From Crenalkalicoccus roseus (GTDB taxonomy: Bacteria > Pseudomonadota > Alphaproteobacteria > Acetobacterales > Acetobacteraceae): 64,000 bases of DNA. This document shows positions 8,646 through 17,409 of the stretch, in pieces; positions within the stretch are counted from its first letter, which is position 1, and each line of letters begins with the position of its first letter. Both the position numbers and the translations under genes were made by a program. The DNA lies in assembly GCF_004761865.1 (NCBI RefSeq), contig NZ_SJDM01000009.1, forward strand, positions 53,309-117,308. The letters run 5' to 3'. The notes beneath the pieces were generated by a model that worked only from the letters and a program-made list of their open reading frames with translations, had not been told where the DNA came from and made no database searches.

Positions 8646-11438
8646 CTACCGTCCCGCGCGCAGCGCGGCCAGCAGCCGCTCCGCCTCCGCCCGCTCGGGG
8701 AAGGCGGCCTCCGTGGCGAGGAGGGGCTCCAGCACCTGCGCCGCCTCCGCGGGCCTGCCCGCCTCGCGCAGCGCGTAGGCCAGGCGATAGGCCTTCGCCG
8801 GGTCCGGCCCCTGGGCGCCGCGCGGCGCGGCGGCGGCGGCGCGCAACAGCGGCAGCGCCCGCTCGGCCTCGCCGTTGCGGGCCAGGATCCAGCCGAGCGT
8901 GTCGGCGGTCTCGGCGGTCGGCATCAGGAAATACGCCCGCTCGGCGAGCGCCCGTGCCCGCGCCGCGGCCTCCGGGCCGCCCCGCTCGCCGAGGATCCAG
9001 GCGAGGTTGTTGAGCGCCACCGCGTTGCGCGGCATGCGCTCCACCACCGTGTTCAGCCGCCGCTCCGCCTCGGCATAGCGCCCGGCGCCGATGTCGAACT
9101 GCGCGAGAAGGTCGAGCGCCTCCGGGCTGTCCGGCTCGCGCTCGAGCCAGGCCTTGAGCGCCGCCTCGGCCTCCGCCGGCTGCCCCGCCGCGACCCAGGC
9201 GGTGGCCTGGCGCAGCGCCAGCAGGACGGAAGGCGCCTCGGCATAGGCGGCGGCGAAGGCGCGCGCCGCCTCGGCCGGGCGGCGGGCGGAGAGCAGCAGG
9301 TCGCCGGGCAGCAGGCGCGCGGCGGGCTGCGCCGCCGGCTGGCGGGCGAGCTGCTCGGCGACGTTGAGCGCCGCCTCGAAGCCGCGCGCCTGCTGCACCA
9401 GCCCGACCAGGGTCTGCTGCAGCAGGACGTTGCCCGGCTGCAGCCGCAGCCCCTCCAGCACCAGCGCCTCCGCCCCCTGGACGTTGCCGGCGCGGTTCAG
9501 CAGCAGGGCGAGCTGGCGCCGCGCTGTGGCGTTCTGCGGCTCCTCGGCGAGCGCGGCGCGCGCCGCCGCCTCCGCCTCCTCCCAGCGCTCGAGCGCGGCA
9601 TAGGCCTGGGAGCGGGCAAGCGGCAGCGCCGCGCCCCGGCCGGGCGCGCGCAGCGGCTCGGCCTCCAGCACCGCCACGGCACGGGCGGTCTCGCCGGCGC
9701 CGGCGAGCACGCTGGCGAGCGCCAGGGCCGGCGCCGGCTCGGCGGGGGCGGCGGCCTGGACGCGCTCCAGCGCCGCGCGGGCCGAGGCGGCACGCGGCCC
9801 GCCGGAGCGGGCGAGCGCGCCCAGCCGGCCGAGCGCCTCGGCATTGGCGGGCTGGCGCTCCAGCACCTCGACGAGCAGCCGTTCGGCCTCCGCCGGCTCG
9901 CCCTGCGCCAGCAGCACGCGGGCCAGGCCGAGCCGGGCGGTGACGCTCTCGGGGTGGCTGCGCAGCACCGTCTCGAAGCTGGTCCGCGCCCCGGCCAGGT
10001 CGAGGCGCCCGAGGCGGATGGTGCCCTCCAGCACCCCCGCCGCCTCGCCGGCGCGCGCCGCCGGGTCGAGCCTCGCGAGCTCCGCCTCGGCGGCGGCGAG
10101 GTCGCCGCGGGTGAGCGCGGTCATGGCCAGCATCTCCCGCGCCCCGGCCTGGTCCGGCCGCAGCTCGAGCGAGCCCTGCGCCGCCTCCGCCGTGCCCGCG
10201 GGATCCCCCGCCGCGAGCCGCGCGGCGGCGAGGCGGGCGAGCAGGCCGGCATCGTTCGGCGCCAGCGCGACCGCCCTCTCGAACGCCGCCGCCGCCTCGC
10301 GCGGGCGCCCGGCGGCGGCATGGGCGCGGCCCAGCATGTCGAGCGCCTCGACATCCGCCGCGCCGCGATCGGCGAGGCGGGAGAGGGTGCCTGCCGCCGC
10401 GTCCGGCCGCCCGTCGGCCAGCTCCATCGAGGCCAGCAGCTTGGCCCCGCGCGGATCCTCGGGGCGGCGGGCGACGTGGCGCCGCGCCAGGTCCTCCGCC
10501 TGCGCCGCCTGGCCGAGCGCGCGCTTGGCCACGGCGGCGAACAGGAAGCCGTCGGGGAAATTGCCGAGCGCGGCGCCGAGGCGCTGGAAGGTCTCGTCGG
10601 CGGCGCGCCAGTCCTGCGCGCGCAGCAGCAGCACCCCGCGCATGTAGATCGCCGGCGCGTTGCCCGGCGCGGTGCGCAGCGCCGCCTCCACGTCCTGGCG
10701 CGCCTCGGCCTCCCTGCCGAGGCGGAGATGGGCCTCGGCCCGCAACAGCCGCGCCGGAACGTTGCCGGGCGCGCGGGCGAGCAGCGGGTCGAGGGCCTCG
10801 ACCGCCGCCGCCGGCTCGCCGCGCGCGAAGGCGAGGCCGGCCTTGCGCAGCCGCGCCTCGACATTGCCGGGATCGGCGGCCAGCGCCCGGTCGAGCGCCG
10901 CCTCGGCGCCGGCGCGGTCGTTCTCGGTCTGCGCGAGGATGGCGGCGGCGAGGTGCGATTCGGCGGCCTCCGGCGCCAGGCGGAGCGCGGTCGCGACCGA
11001 CTCCTTCGCCGCCTCGCGCTCGTCGAGCGCGAGCTGGGCGAGCGCCCGGGCCGCCGCGATCTGGCCGCCGAGCGCGGCCTTGCCGGGCTCCGCCGGCACC
11101 GGGAAGTCGCGCAGCAGGTCGCGGCTGCGCCCGAGCATGAGGTAGGCGCGCAGCAGCAGCGCGGTGCCCGCGACCGGGTCGTAGCCGCGCTCGAGCGCGG
11201 CGCGCGCCTCCTTCTCCGCGGTGTCGCCGTCGCCGAGGTCGAGGCTCGCGGCGGCGAGCGCGGCGCGCAGCACGCCGTCGTTCGGCCGCGCGCGCACCGC
11301 GTTGCGCAGCTCGATCTGCGCCGCGCGCAGGTCGCCGCGCGCCTGCGCCGCCTGGGCGCGTTCCAGGGAGGCGGAGGCCGGGCTCGCCGCGAGCAGCGCG
11401 GCGGCGAAGGTCAGCAGGCGGATGGAGCGGGATGCCAT
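8646..11438 (-). CDS. prsT: XrtA/PEP-CTERM system TPR-repeat protein PrsT
   Basis: The 930-residue protein is built almost entirely of tetratricopeptide-like repeats, with recurring A-x-x-LG/A-A spacing from about residue 30 to the end. It has a Sec signal (MASRSIRLLTFAAALLAASPASAS). Family members in PEP-CTERM loci are usually lipoproteins of about 900 residues. Here no Cys lies at the expected lipobox, so signal peptidase I cleavage after ASA is more likely. It follows prsR by 11 bp and probably belongs to the sugar transferase-prsK-prsR-prsT operon. It probably scaffolds periplasmic assembly or export components; its exact partners are unknown. Confidence 0.88.
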   Translation of the reverse strand: MASRSIRLLTFAAALLAASPASASLERAQAAQARGDLRAAQIELRNAVRARPNDGVLRAALAAASLDLGDGDTAEKEARAALERGYDPVAGTALLLRAYLMLGRSRDLLRDFPVPAEPGKAALGGQIAAARALAQLALDEREAAKESVATALRLAPEAAESHLAAAILAQTENDRAGAEAALDRALAADPGNVEARLRKAGLAFARGEPAAAVEALDPLLARAPGNVPARLLRAEAHLRLGREAEARQDVEAALRTAPGNAPAIYMRGVLLLRAQDWRAADETFQRLGAALGNFPDGFLFAAVAKRALGQAAQAEDLARRHVARRPEDPRGAKLLASMELADGRPDAAAGTLSRLADRGAADVEALDMLGRAHAAAGRPREAAAAFERAVALAPNDAGLLARLAAARLAAGDPAGTAEAAQGSLELRPDQAGAREMLAMTALTRGDLAAAEAELARLDPAARAGEAAGVLEGTIRLGRLDLAGARTSFETVLRSHPESVTARLGLARVLLAQGEPAEAERLLVEVLERQPANAEALGRLGALARSGGPRAASARAALERVQAAAPAEPAPALALASVLAGAGETARAVAVLEAEPLRAPGRGAALPLARSQAYAALERWEEAEAAARAALAEEPQNATARRQLALLLNRAGNVQGAEALVLEGLRLQPGNVLLQQTLVGLVQQARGFEAALNVAEQLARQPAAQPAARLLPGDLLLSARRPAEAARAFAAAYAEAPSVLLALRQATAWVAAGQPAEAEAALKAWLEREPDSPEALDLLAQFDIGAGRYAEAERRLNTVVERMPRNAVALNNLAWILGERGGPEAAARARALAERAYFLMPTAETADTLGWILARNGEAERALPLLRAAAAAPRGAQGPDPAKAYRLAYALREAGRPAEAAQVLEPLLATEAAFPERAEAERLLAALRAGR

Positions 11439-11449
11439 GGGGAGCCTCG

Positions 11450-12856
11450 CTATACGGCGTCCTGGTCGGTCAGGGCCGGGGCATCCGGTCCCGGGCGGGG
11501 CGCGGCCATGCCGTGGGTGCTCAGCAGGCCGTAGAGGGTGGGGCGGCTGACGCCGAGCAGGCGGGCGGCGGCGGAGAGGCTGCCGCCGCTGTGCGCCAGC
11601 GCGCGCTCGATCGTCTCGCGCTCGGCGCGCAGGCGGGCGGCGCGCAGGTCGAAATCCGCCTCTGCCGGTGCCGGCGCGGCGGGGGCGGCGAGTTCGAGGT
11701 CGGCGGCGCCGACCAGCGGCCCCTCGGTCATCAGGGCGGCGCGGCGGACGCGGTTCTCGAGCTCGCGCACATTGCCCGGCCAGCGATGCGCCGCGATCGC
11801 CTCCGTCGCCTCGGGGTCGAAGCCGCGCAGCCGGCGGCCGAACTCGCGCGCGTGGCGGGCGAGAAACCAGCGTGCCAGCAGCAGCGCGTCCCCGCCCCGC
11901 TCGCGCAGCGGCGGGATGCGCACGGTGACGGAGTTGAGCCGGTAGAGCAGATCGCCGCGGAAGCGCCCCTCCTCGGCCTGCGTCTCCAGCGGCTGGTTGG
12001 TGGCGGAGACGACGCGCACATCCACGCGGATCGGGCTGCGCCCGCCGACGCGCTCGATCACCTGGTCCTGCAGGAAGCGCAGCAGCTTGGCCTGCAGCGT
12101 CACCGGCATCTCGCCGATCTCGTCGAGGAAGAGGGTGCCCCCGTTTGCCGCCTCGACCTTGCCGATCACCTGGCGCACCGCCCCGGTGAAGGCGCCCTTC
12201 TCGTGGCCGAACAGCTCGGATTCCAGCAGCGTCTCGGGGATGGCGGCGCAGTTGATGGCGACGAAGGGCCTGCCTGCCCGCGGGCCCAGCTCGTGCAGGG
12301 CGCGCGCCAGCGCCTCCTTGCCGGTGCCGCTCTCGCCGAGCAGCAGCACCGGCACCGAGACGCCGGCCAGGCGCTCCACCGTGCGGCAGACCTTGAGCAT
12401 CCCCTCATCGGCGGTGACGATGCCCTGGATCGGGGAGCTGCGCGGCGCCTCGGCCAGCCGGCGGTTCTCCTCCTCGAGCTCGCGCAGCCGGAGCGCGCGG
12501 TCCACCACCGTGCGCAGCACCGCGAGATCCACCGGCTTCTCGCAGAAATCATAGGCGCCGAGGCCGACCGCGCGCAGCGCGTTCTCGCGCTGGCCCTGGC
12601 CGGTGGCCACCACCACCGGCAGGTCGGGGCAGGCGGCGCGCAGCGCCTCGAGCGTGGCGAAGCCCTCGCTCACCCCCTCCGGGTCGGGCGGCAGGCCGAG
12701 GTCGAGCAGCGCCGCCGCCGGCTGCTCGCGGCGCAGGAGCTGCTCGGCCTGGCGGCGGTCGTTGGCGATCACCACCCGGCAGCCGGGGAAGGCCCAGCGG
12801 TACTGGGCGCAGAGGCCGGGGTCGTCCTCGATGACCAGGAGCTTCGGCTTGCTCAT
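11450..12856 (-). CDS. prsR: PEP-CTERM box response regulator, sigma-54 activator PrsR
   Basis: The 468-residue protein has three domains: a receiver (residues ~5-120, phospho-acceptor Asp52 in ALLDLGLP), a central AAA+ sigma-54 activation domain (Walker A GESGTGKE, the sigma-54 contact loop GAFTGA near residue 222, Walker [10 protein letters not shown]), and a C-terminal Fis-type helix-turn-helix (~415-455, [19 protein letters not shown]). It is expected to remodel RNA polymerase-sigma-54 at PEP-CTERM gene promoters when phosphorylated by PrsK. Its ATG overlaps the prsK stop (ATGA), so the two are translationally coupled. A -24/-12 promoter upstream of the PEP-CTERM gene at 56.7 kb is a plausible target. 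Confidence 0.93.
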   Translation of the reverse strand: MSKPKLLVIEDDPGLCAQYRWAFPGCRVVIANDRRQAEQLLRREQPAAALLDLGLPPDPEGVSEGFATLEALRAACPDLPVVVATGQGQRENALRAVGLGAYDFCEKPVDLAVLRTVVDRALRLRELEEENRRLAEAPRSSPIQGIVTADEGMLKVCRTVERLAGVSVPVLLLGESGTGKEALARALHELGPRAGRPFVAINCAAIPETLLESELFGHEKGAFTGAVRQVIGKVEAANGGTLFLDEIGEMPVTLQAKLLRFLQDQVIERVGGRSPIRVDVRVVSATNQPLETQAEEGRFRGDLLYRLNSVTVRIPPLRERGGDALLLARWFLARHAREFGRRLRGFDPEATEAIAAHRWPGNVRELENRVRRAALMTEGPLVGAADLELAAPAAPAPAEADFDLRAARLRAERETIERALAHSGGSLSAAARLLGVSRPTLYGLLSTHGMAAPRPGPDAPALTDQDAV

Positions 12857-14916
12857 GCCGGCATCCCCTGCGCCGCCGCGAGGGGGGCTGCGCCCGCCCG
12901 GCTGCCCGGTCGCACCGGCAAGGTGAGTCGCATGGTGGTGCCGGCGCCCGGCCGGCTCAGCACGGTGAGATCGCCCCCCGCCTCGCGCAGCAGCTCCCGC
13001 GCCTGCCAGGCGCCGATGCCGCTGCCGCGCGGCTTGGAGGTGCTGAGCGGGCGGAACAATTCGTCGCGGATGAACTCCGGCGTCATGCCCTCGCCCCGGT
13101 CTATGATGTCCACCACCACGCGCCCGCCCTCCTGGCGCAGCCGGATGCGCACCGGCTCGCCAGGGGCGGAGGCCTCGATGGCGTTGTCGAGCAGATGCGT
13201 CACCGCCGCGTCGAAGCGCTCGGGCGCCATCGCCACCTCGGCCGCCCCGGCGCCCTCCTCCTCCAGCGCCACCGGGTGCGCCCGGGCGGCGGCGAGGGCG
13301 CGCAGCCGCGCGAGCGGCGCGACGGCGGCCTCGGCCGGTCCGGGAAGCGGCTCGTCCCCCGGCTGGCGCAGCCGGGCGATCAGGGCGTTGATCCGGTCCG
13401 CCGAGGCGCGGACGGTGAGCAGCATGTCGCGCTGGAACTCCGGATCCTCGATGTTCTCGTCGGCGTTGGCGAGCAGGAGCGTCAACTGGCTCGCCACGGT
13501 CTTAACGTCGTGCGCGACGAAGGCGAAGCGTTTTGCGTAGTCCTGCAGCTGCCGCTGGTCGGCCAGGCGTTCGGCGGCGCGGCGCTCGGCGAGGAACATC
13601 GCCACCTCGCGCCCGAGGGTGCGCAGCAGGTCGAACACTTCCCCATCCAGCGGGAAGGGCGCGCGCGGCGGGGCGAGCAGCACCGCGCCGAGCAGCCCCT
13701 CCCGGTGGTGCAGCAGCGGCACGCCGAGCCAGAGCGGCCCGTAGGCGGCGCGCAGATCGGCCGGCGCCGCGGCGCCGAGCTCGGCCACCCAGGCGCCCTC
13801 GCGCAGCGCCGCGAGCAGGGGGTGGCCGCCGGGCAGGGCGAGCGGGCCGGTGGGCAGGTTCCAGGAGCCGGCCCAGTGCAGCCCCGCCTCGCCCGGCTCG
13901 CGCAGCAGCAGCACCCCGGCCGGGCTGTCCACCGCGTCGGCGACGGCGCGGATCGCCCGCACCGGAGCCGGCGCCTCGGCGTCCGAGGCGGAGAGGGCGG
14001 CGACGCAGCGCAGCCATTCCCGACGGTAGTCGTAGCGAGCGGCGAAGAAGTGGTCCACGACCAGCCGCCGCACCCGCGAGCGCACGGTGCGCGAGGCGGC
14101 GGCGACGGCGAGCACCATCACCGCCCCGGCGAGCAGGCTGACCTGCGCCGCCCGCGCCCAGTCGGCGCCGAGATGGCGCAGCGCCTCGCCGGCGGCGCCG
14201 ACGCCGAGCAGGAAGGCGCCGGCGACCACGAGCGTCGCGCCGTGGAACACCACCTCGCGCGAGACCGGCAGGTCGCGCCGCCAGCGCCGGTCGCGCACCG
14301 CGGCAAGGGCGAGCAGCGGCATCGCCAGCGCGGCGAGGGCGGCGCGGGCGTCGAGCAGGGCGGGGGAGAATTCGCGGTGCAGCGCCGCGTCGGCGTAGAG
14401 CAGGACGTCGAAGACGGAGAGGCCGCCGAGGGCGATGGCCGGCAGGTTGACGTGCCAGCGCGCCGCCTCGTCGGCGTTGCGGTAGAGGTTCTCGGCCAGC
14501 AGCACCATCAGCAGGGCGAGGCCGAGCCGCGCCAGCAGCGCCGGCGAACCGAGAGTGGGCAGGGAGAGGGCGGCGGCGGGCAGCAGCGCGGCGAGGGTGA
14601 GCGCCGCGGCGATGCCGCCACCGATGGCGAAGCGGCGGGCGAGCGGGGCGGCGCGCGGGCCGCCGGCGCGCCGGCAGAGCGCGACCAGCAGGACGAGCCA
14701 GAGGCCGTTGCGCAGGATCTCCGCCACGCCGGCGGGGCCGGTGAGCGGCGCCTCCGGCGTCAGCGCCAGCACGCCCGCCCAGAGGGCGGTGCCGGCGCAG
14801 GCGGCGGCGGGCAGCAGCGCCGCCCGGTTGCGCCCGACCCCGAGCACCAGCGCGGCCCAGACCAGGCAGACCGCGGCCGCGCCCGCGTGCAGCAGCGGGG
14901 AGACGGCGCCCGTCAC
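12853..14916 (-). CDS. prsK: XrtA/PEP-CTERM system membrane histidine kinase PrsK
   Basis: The protein has eight or so N-terminal hydrophobic segments (~residues 5-260), a GAF-like region (~300-440), a dimerisation/phospho-acceptor helix with FVAHDVKTVASQ (His in the H-box), and a C-terminal HATPase domain (N-box HLLDNAIEAS, G-box GSGIGAWQA). I chose the GTG at 14914-14916 (687 residues). It has GGAG about six bases upstream and lies 25 bp after the sugar transferase stop, whereas an ATG at 14985 would overlap that gene by 44 bp. It is the cognate partner of PrsR, with which it overlaps by 4 bp. It presumably senses an envelope cue; the signal is unknown. Confidence 0.92.
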   Translation of the reverse strand: MTGAVSPLLHAGAAAVCLVWAALVLGVGRNRAALLPAAACAGTALWAGVLALTPEAPLTGPAGVAEILRNGLWLVLLVALCRRAGGPRAAPLARRFAIGGGIAAALTLAALLPAAALSLPTLGSPALLARLGLALLMVLLAENLYRNADEAARWHVNLPAIALGGLSVFDVLLYADAALHREFSPALLDARAALAALAMPLLALAAVRDRRWRRDLPVSREVVFHGATLVVAGAFLLGVGAAGEALRHLGADWARAAQVSLLAGAVMVLAVAAASRTVRSRVRRLVVDHFFAARYDYRREWLRCVAALSASDAEAPAPVRAIRAVADAVDSPAGVLLLREPGEAGLHWAGSWNLPTGPLALPGGHPLLAALREGAWVAELGAAAPADLRAAYGPLWLGVPLLHHREGLLGAVLLAPPRAPFPLDGEVFDLLRTLGREVAMFLAERRAAERLADQRQLQDYAKRFAFVAHDVKTVASQLTLLLANADENIEDPEFQRDMLLTVRASADRINALIARLRQPGDEPLPGPAEAAVAPLARLRALAAARAHPVALEEEGAGAAEVAMAPERFDAAVTHLLDNAIEASAPGEPVRIRLRQEGGRVVVDIIDRGEGMTPEFIRDELFRPLSTSKPRGSGIGAWQARELLREAGGDLTVLSRPGAGTTMRLTLPVRPGSRAGAAPLAAAQGMPA

Positions 14917-14941
14917 CCCGGCTCCGCCACGCCGGCCGGGC

Positions 14942-16285
14942 TCACCGCGCCCCCTCCTGGAACAGCACCACGCGGACGGTGGCAATCAGGATCAGCAGGT
15001 CGAGGAACAGGCTGCGCCGGCGCACATAATAAAGGTCGTAGGCGAGCTTCATGCGCGCATCCTCGACGGAAGCGCCGTACGGATAGTTAACCTGCGCCCA
15101 GCCGGTGATGCCGGGCTTGACGCAGGCGCGGTCCCGGTAGTGCGGGATCAGGCGGTTGAGCTGCTCGACGAAGGCCGGCCGCTCGGGGCGCGGGCCGACG
15201 ATCGCCATGTCGCCGCGCAGCACGTTCAGCGCCTGCGGGATCTCGTCGATGCGGGTGAGGCGGATGAGGCGGCCGACGCGGGTGACGCGCGGATCGCCCC
15301 GGCTCGCCCAGCAGGGGGCGCCGTTGGCCTCGGCATCCACCACCATGGAGCGGAATTTGTAGAGGGTGAAGACGCGCCCGCCGCGGCCCACCCGCTCCTG
15401 GCGGTAGAAGACGGGGCCCGGGCTGTCGAGTTTGATGGCCAGCGCGGTCAGCAGCAGCAGCGGCAGGGTCAGCAGCAGCAGGGCGAGGCTGAGGCCGATG
15501 TCGAAGCCGCGGCGGATGGCGGCCTCGAGCCACCCCTCGCGGGTGGCGCGGGCGGTGGCCAGCCAGCCGGGGCCGAGCCGGTCGAGGTCCACGCGGCTGA
15601 GGCGGCGCTCGCGGAACTCGGCCTCGCTGAACAGGCGTACCCCCGCCGCCTCGCAGCGCCGGCGCACCGGCTCTGGCAGCGTCGCGCCGTCGGCGACCAG
15701 CACGGCCCAGATGCGCTGCGCGCGCAGCCGCTCGGGCGCCAGCGCCTCGGCGAGCCGGCCGTCGGGGCGCAGGGTGAGGGCGACCGCGAAGGGCTCGGGC
15801 CGCGCCTCCCCCGGATCGGCCTTCAGGGCGACGGCGCCCGGGCCGCCGATGACGGCGAGGCGGCGGCAGAGGACGCCGCTGCGCACCGCCGCGGCGAAGC
15901 CGAGGCGGGTGGAGACGACGACGGCGGCGAAGGCGAGCAGGATCTCGGCGATGCGCCCGCTCGCGCCCTCGGCGGGGGCAGGGCGGAGCAGCGCCAGGGC
16001 GGGCCAGGCGAGAGGCAGCAGGAGCAGGCCGGCGATGAGGGTGCCGAGCAGCAGCCGGTTGGCCCGCGACCACGCCTCCGGCTGGTAGAGGCCGCAGGCG
16101 CCCGAGACGGCGCCCGCGCCGAGCGCCAGCACCGCGGCGGCGGCGATGGTGCCGCCGCTGCTAGGCGACGCCCCGGCGATGCCCCAGGCGAGCAGGAGAT
16201 AGATGACGACGAAGCATGCGAGCGTCTCCGCCACGTAGAGGGCAAGCAGTTCCGAACGGACGCTGTGGCCGAAGAGGTTCGTCAT
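14942..16285 (-). CDS. exopolysaccharide biosynthesis polyprenyl glycosylphosphotransferase
   Basis: The 447-residue protein is of WbaP/EpsB type. It has N-terminal membrane helices (residues ~15-130), a degenerate nucleotide-binding-like middle and a C-terminal bacterial sugar transferase domain with GPVFYRQERVGRGGRVFTLYKFRSM, RVTRVGRLIRLTRIDEIPQ and VGPRPERP signatures. It should transfer a sugar-1-phosphate from a nucleotide sugar to undecaprenyl phosphate, the first membrane step of repeat-unit synthesis. The start MTNLFGHS (ATG 16283-16285) is preferred over an upstream in-frame ATG, which adds a Pro/Trp-rich stretch. It is the first gene of the minus-strand arm and is divergent from the export gene. 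Confidence 0.93.
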   Translation of the reverse strand: MTNLFGHSVRSELLALYVAETLACFVVIYLLLAWGIAGASPSSGGTIAAAAVLALGAGAVSGACGLYQPEAWSRANRLLLGTLIAGLLLLPLAWPALALLRPAPAEGASGRIAEILLAFAAVVVSTRLGFAAAVRSGVLCRRLAVIGGPGAVALKADPGEARPEPFAVALTLRPDGRLAEALAPERLRAQRIWAVLVADGATLPEPVRRRCEAAGVRLFSEAEFRERRLSRVDLDRLGPGWLATARATREGWLEAAIRRGFDIGLSLALLLLTLPLLLLTALAIKLDSPGPVFYRQERVGRGGRVFTLYKFRSMVVDAEANGAPCWASRGDPRVTRVGRLIRLTRIDEIPQALNVLRGDMAIVGPRPERPAFVEQLNRLIPHYRDRACVKPGITGWAQVNYPYGASVEDARMKLAYDLYYVRRRSLFLDLLILIATVRVVLFQEGAR

Positions 16286-16787
16286 GGAAGGTTTTCCAGG
16301 GCGCCATGGCCAGGGGAGGGAGAGCCAGACCGGAAACCCCACTATTCTGCGACAGAACCGGCACGTTGTCCATCATCAATTTTTAACTATTCTAGAAATT
16401 GAAACACACTTGGCGGCTTTCGCGGCGCCGCCAGTGCGTGCAGAGTGGAAAAGCCTGGAAACGCAGTCGTGAGACCATACCGGAGCGACCCCAGGGGGAC
16501 GTTCAAAAAAGCGTGACAAAAGTGGCTTCCGCTGGCACCAGCTTAGATTGCGCGCGACCCTTGCCTCATCCTCCGGCGCCGAGGCGGATCGTCAGACAGA
16601 TTTGTGACATGTGAGCGGGGATGGGGGTCTTGACGCAGGCGGTGTCGCATTTTTGGAACTTTTTTAACCAAATAGCCTGTTGCGCCCCCGACGTGGAACA
16701 TCTACGGTGGCGCACTCTGGATGGTTGGTGCGGCCAAGCGGTTCCAGGCGCGTCCACGCCGCTGCCGCGCGCCATGGGAGAATAGGC
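16286..16787. promoter_or_regulatory. divergent intergenic regulatory region between the two exopolysaccharide arms
   Basis: About 500 bp without a credible gene separate the sugar transferase (minus) from the export protein (plus). It is clearly AT-richer than its surroundings. Tracts include 16372-16405 (containing TTTTTAACTATTCTAGAAATT) and 16651-16675 (TTTTTGGAACTTTTTTAACC). Several TGACA-like words occur (around 16516, 16593 and 16605). I found no spaced -24/-12 or -35/-10 pair good enough to name, but both operons must be driven from here. Confidence 0.6.
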
Positions 16788-17405
16788 ATGGTGGCGCACC
16801 GCCTTAAAGTTGTGGTCGGTCTTCTTCTTGCCCTCACCCTCGCGGGCTGCGCCGGAGGCGGGCCGCCGCCGGCGGTGCCGGAGGCCCGCGCCACCGCGCC
16901 CGACTACATCATCGGGCCGGGGGATGCGCTCAGCGTCTTCGTCCATCGCGCCCCCGAGCTCAGCGTGGATCTTCCCGTGCGACCGGATGGGCGCATCTCG
17001 CTTCCCCTCGTGCCCGATCTCGAGGCGGCCGGCCGCACCCCGACCCAGCTCGCCCGCGACATCGAGGCACGGCTGAAGCAGTACGTCCGCGACCCCAACG
17101 TCACCGTCATGGTGCGCTCCTTCGTCGGCCCGACCACGCGCCAGGTGCGCGTGATCGGCGAGGCGGCGCAGCCCAAGGCGATCCCCTACCGCGAGGGGAT
17201 GACGGTGCTCGACGTGCTGATCGAGGTCGGCGGCCTGACCCGCTTCGCCGCCGGCAACCGCGCCGAGATCGTCCGCCGCGCCCCGGACGGCACGGCGCAG
17301 AGCTTCCGCGTGCGCCTGGCCGACCTGCTGCGCGGCGCCGACATCTCCCAGGACGTGCCGATGCAGCCCGGCGACACGCTCATCATCCCGCAGGGCTGGT
17401 TCTAG
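16788..17405 (+). CDS. XrtA/PEP-CTERM system exopolysaccharide export protein (Wza-like)
   Basis: The 205-residue lipoprotein starts MVAHRLKVVVGLLLALTLAGCAGG, giving a clear lipobox LAGC. A polysaccharide export domain follows (YIIGPGDALSVFVHRAPELSVDLPVRPDGRISLPLVPDL), then a SLBB domain (RQVRVIGEAAQPKAIPYREGMTVLDVL). It is short compared with E. coli Wza (about 380 residues) but normal for this XrtA-associated family. It is expected to form the outer-membrane export channel together with the beta-barrel protein encoded downstream. It is the first gene of the plus-strand arm, 4 bp before the chain-length gene. Confidence 0.93.
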   Translation: MVAHRLKVVVGLLLALTLAGCAGGGPPPAVPEARATAPDYIIGPGDALSVFVHRAPELSVDLPVRPDGRISLPLVPDLEAAGRTPTQLARDIEARLKQYVRDPNVTVMVRSFVGPTTRQVRVIGEAAQPKAIPYREGMTVLDVLIEVGGLTRFAAGNRAEIVRRAPDGTAQSFRVRLADLLRGADISQDVPMQPGDTLIIPQGWF

Positions 17406-17409
17406 CCCC

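Noticed and set aside
6153..11534. A 1793-codon open frame on the plus strand opposite the O-ligase and prsT genes
   Set aside because: It is a shadow produced by high GC. The minus-strand genes have clear families and the plus frame has no domains and odd composition.
14917..14985. ATG at 14985 as the start of prsK
   Set aside because: It would overlap the sugar transferase by 44 bp. The GTG at 14916 has a good ribosome site.
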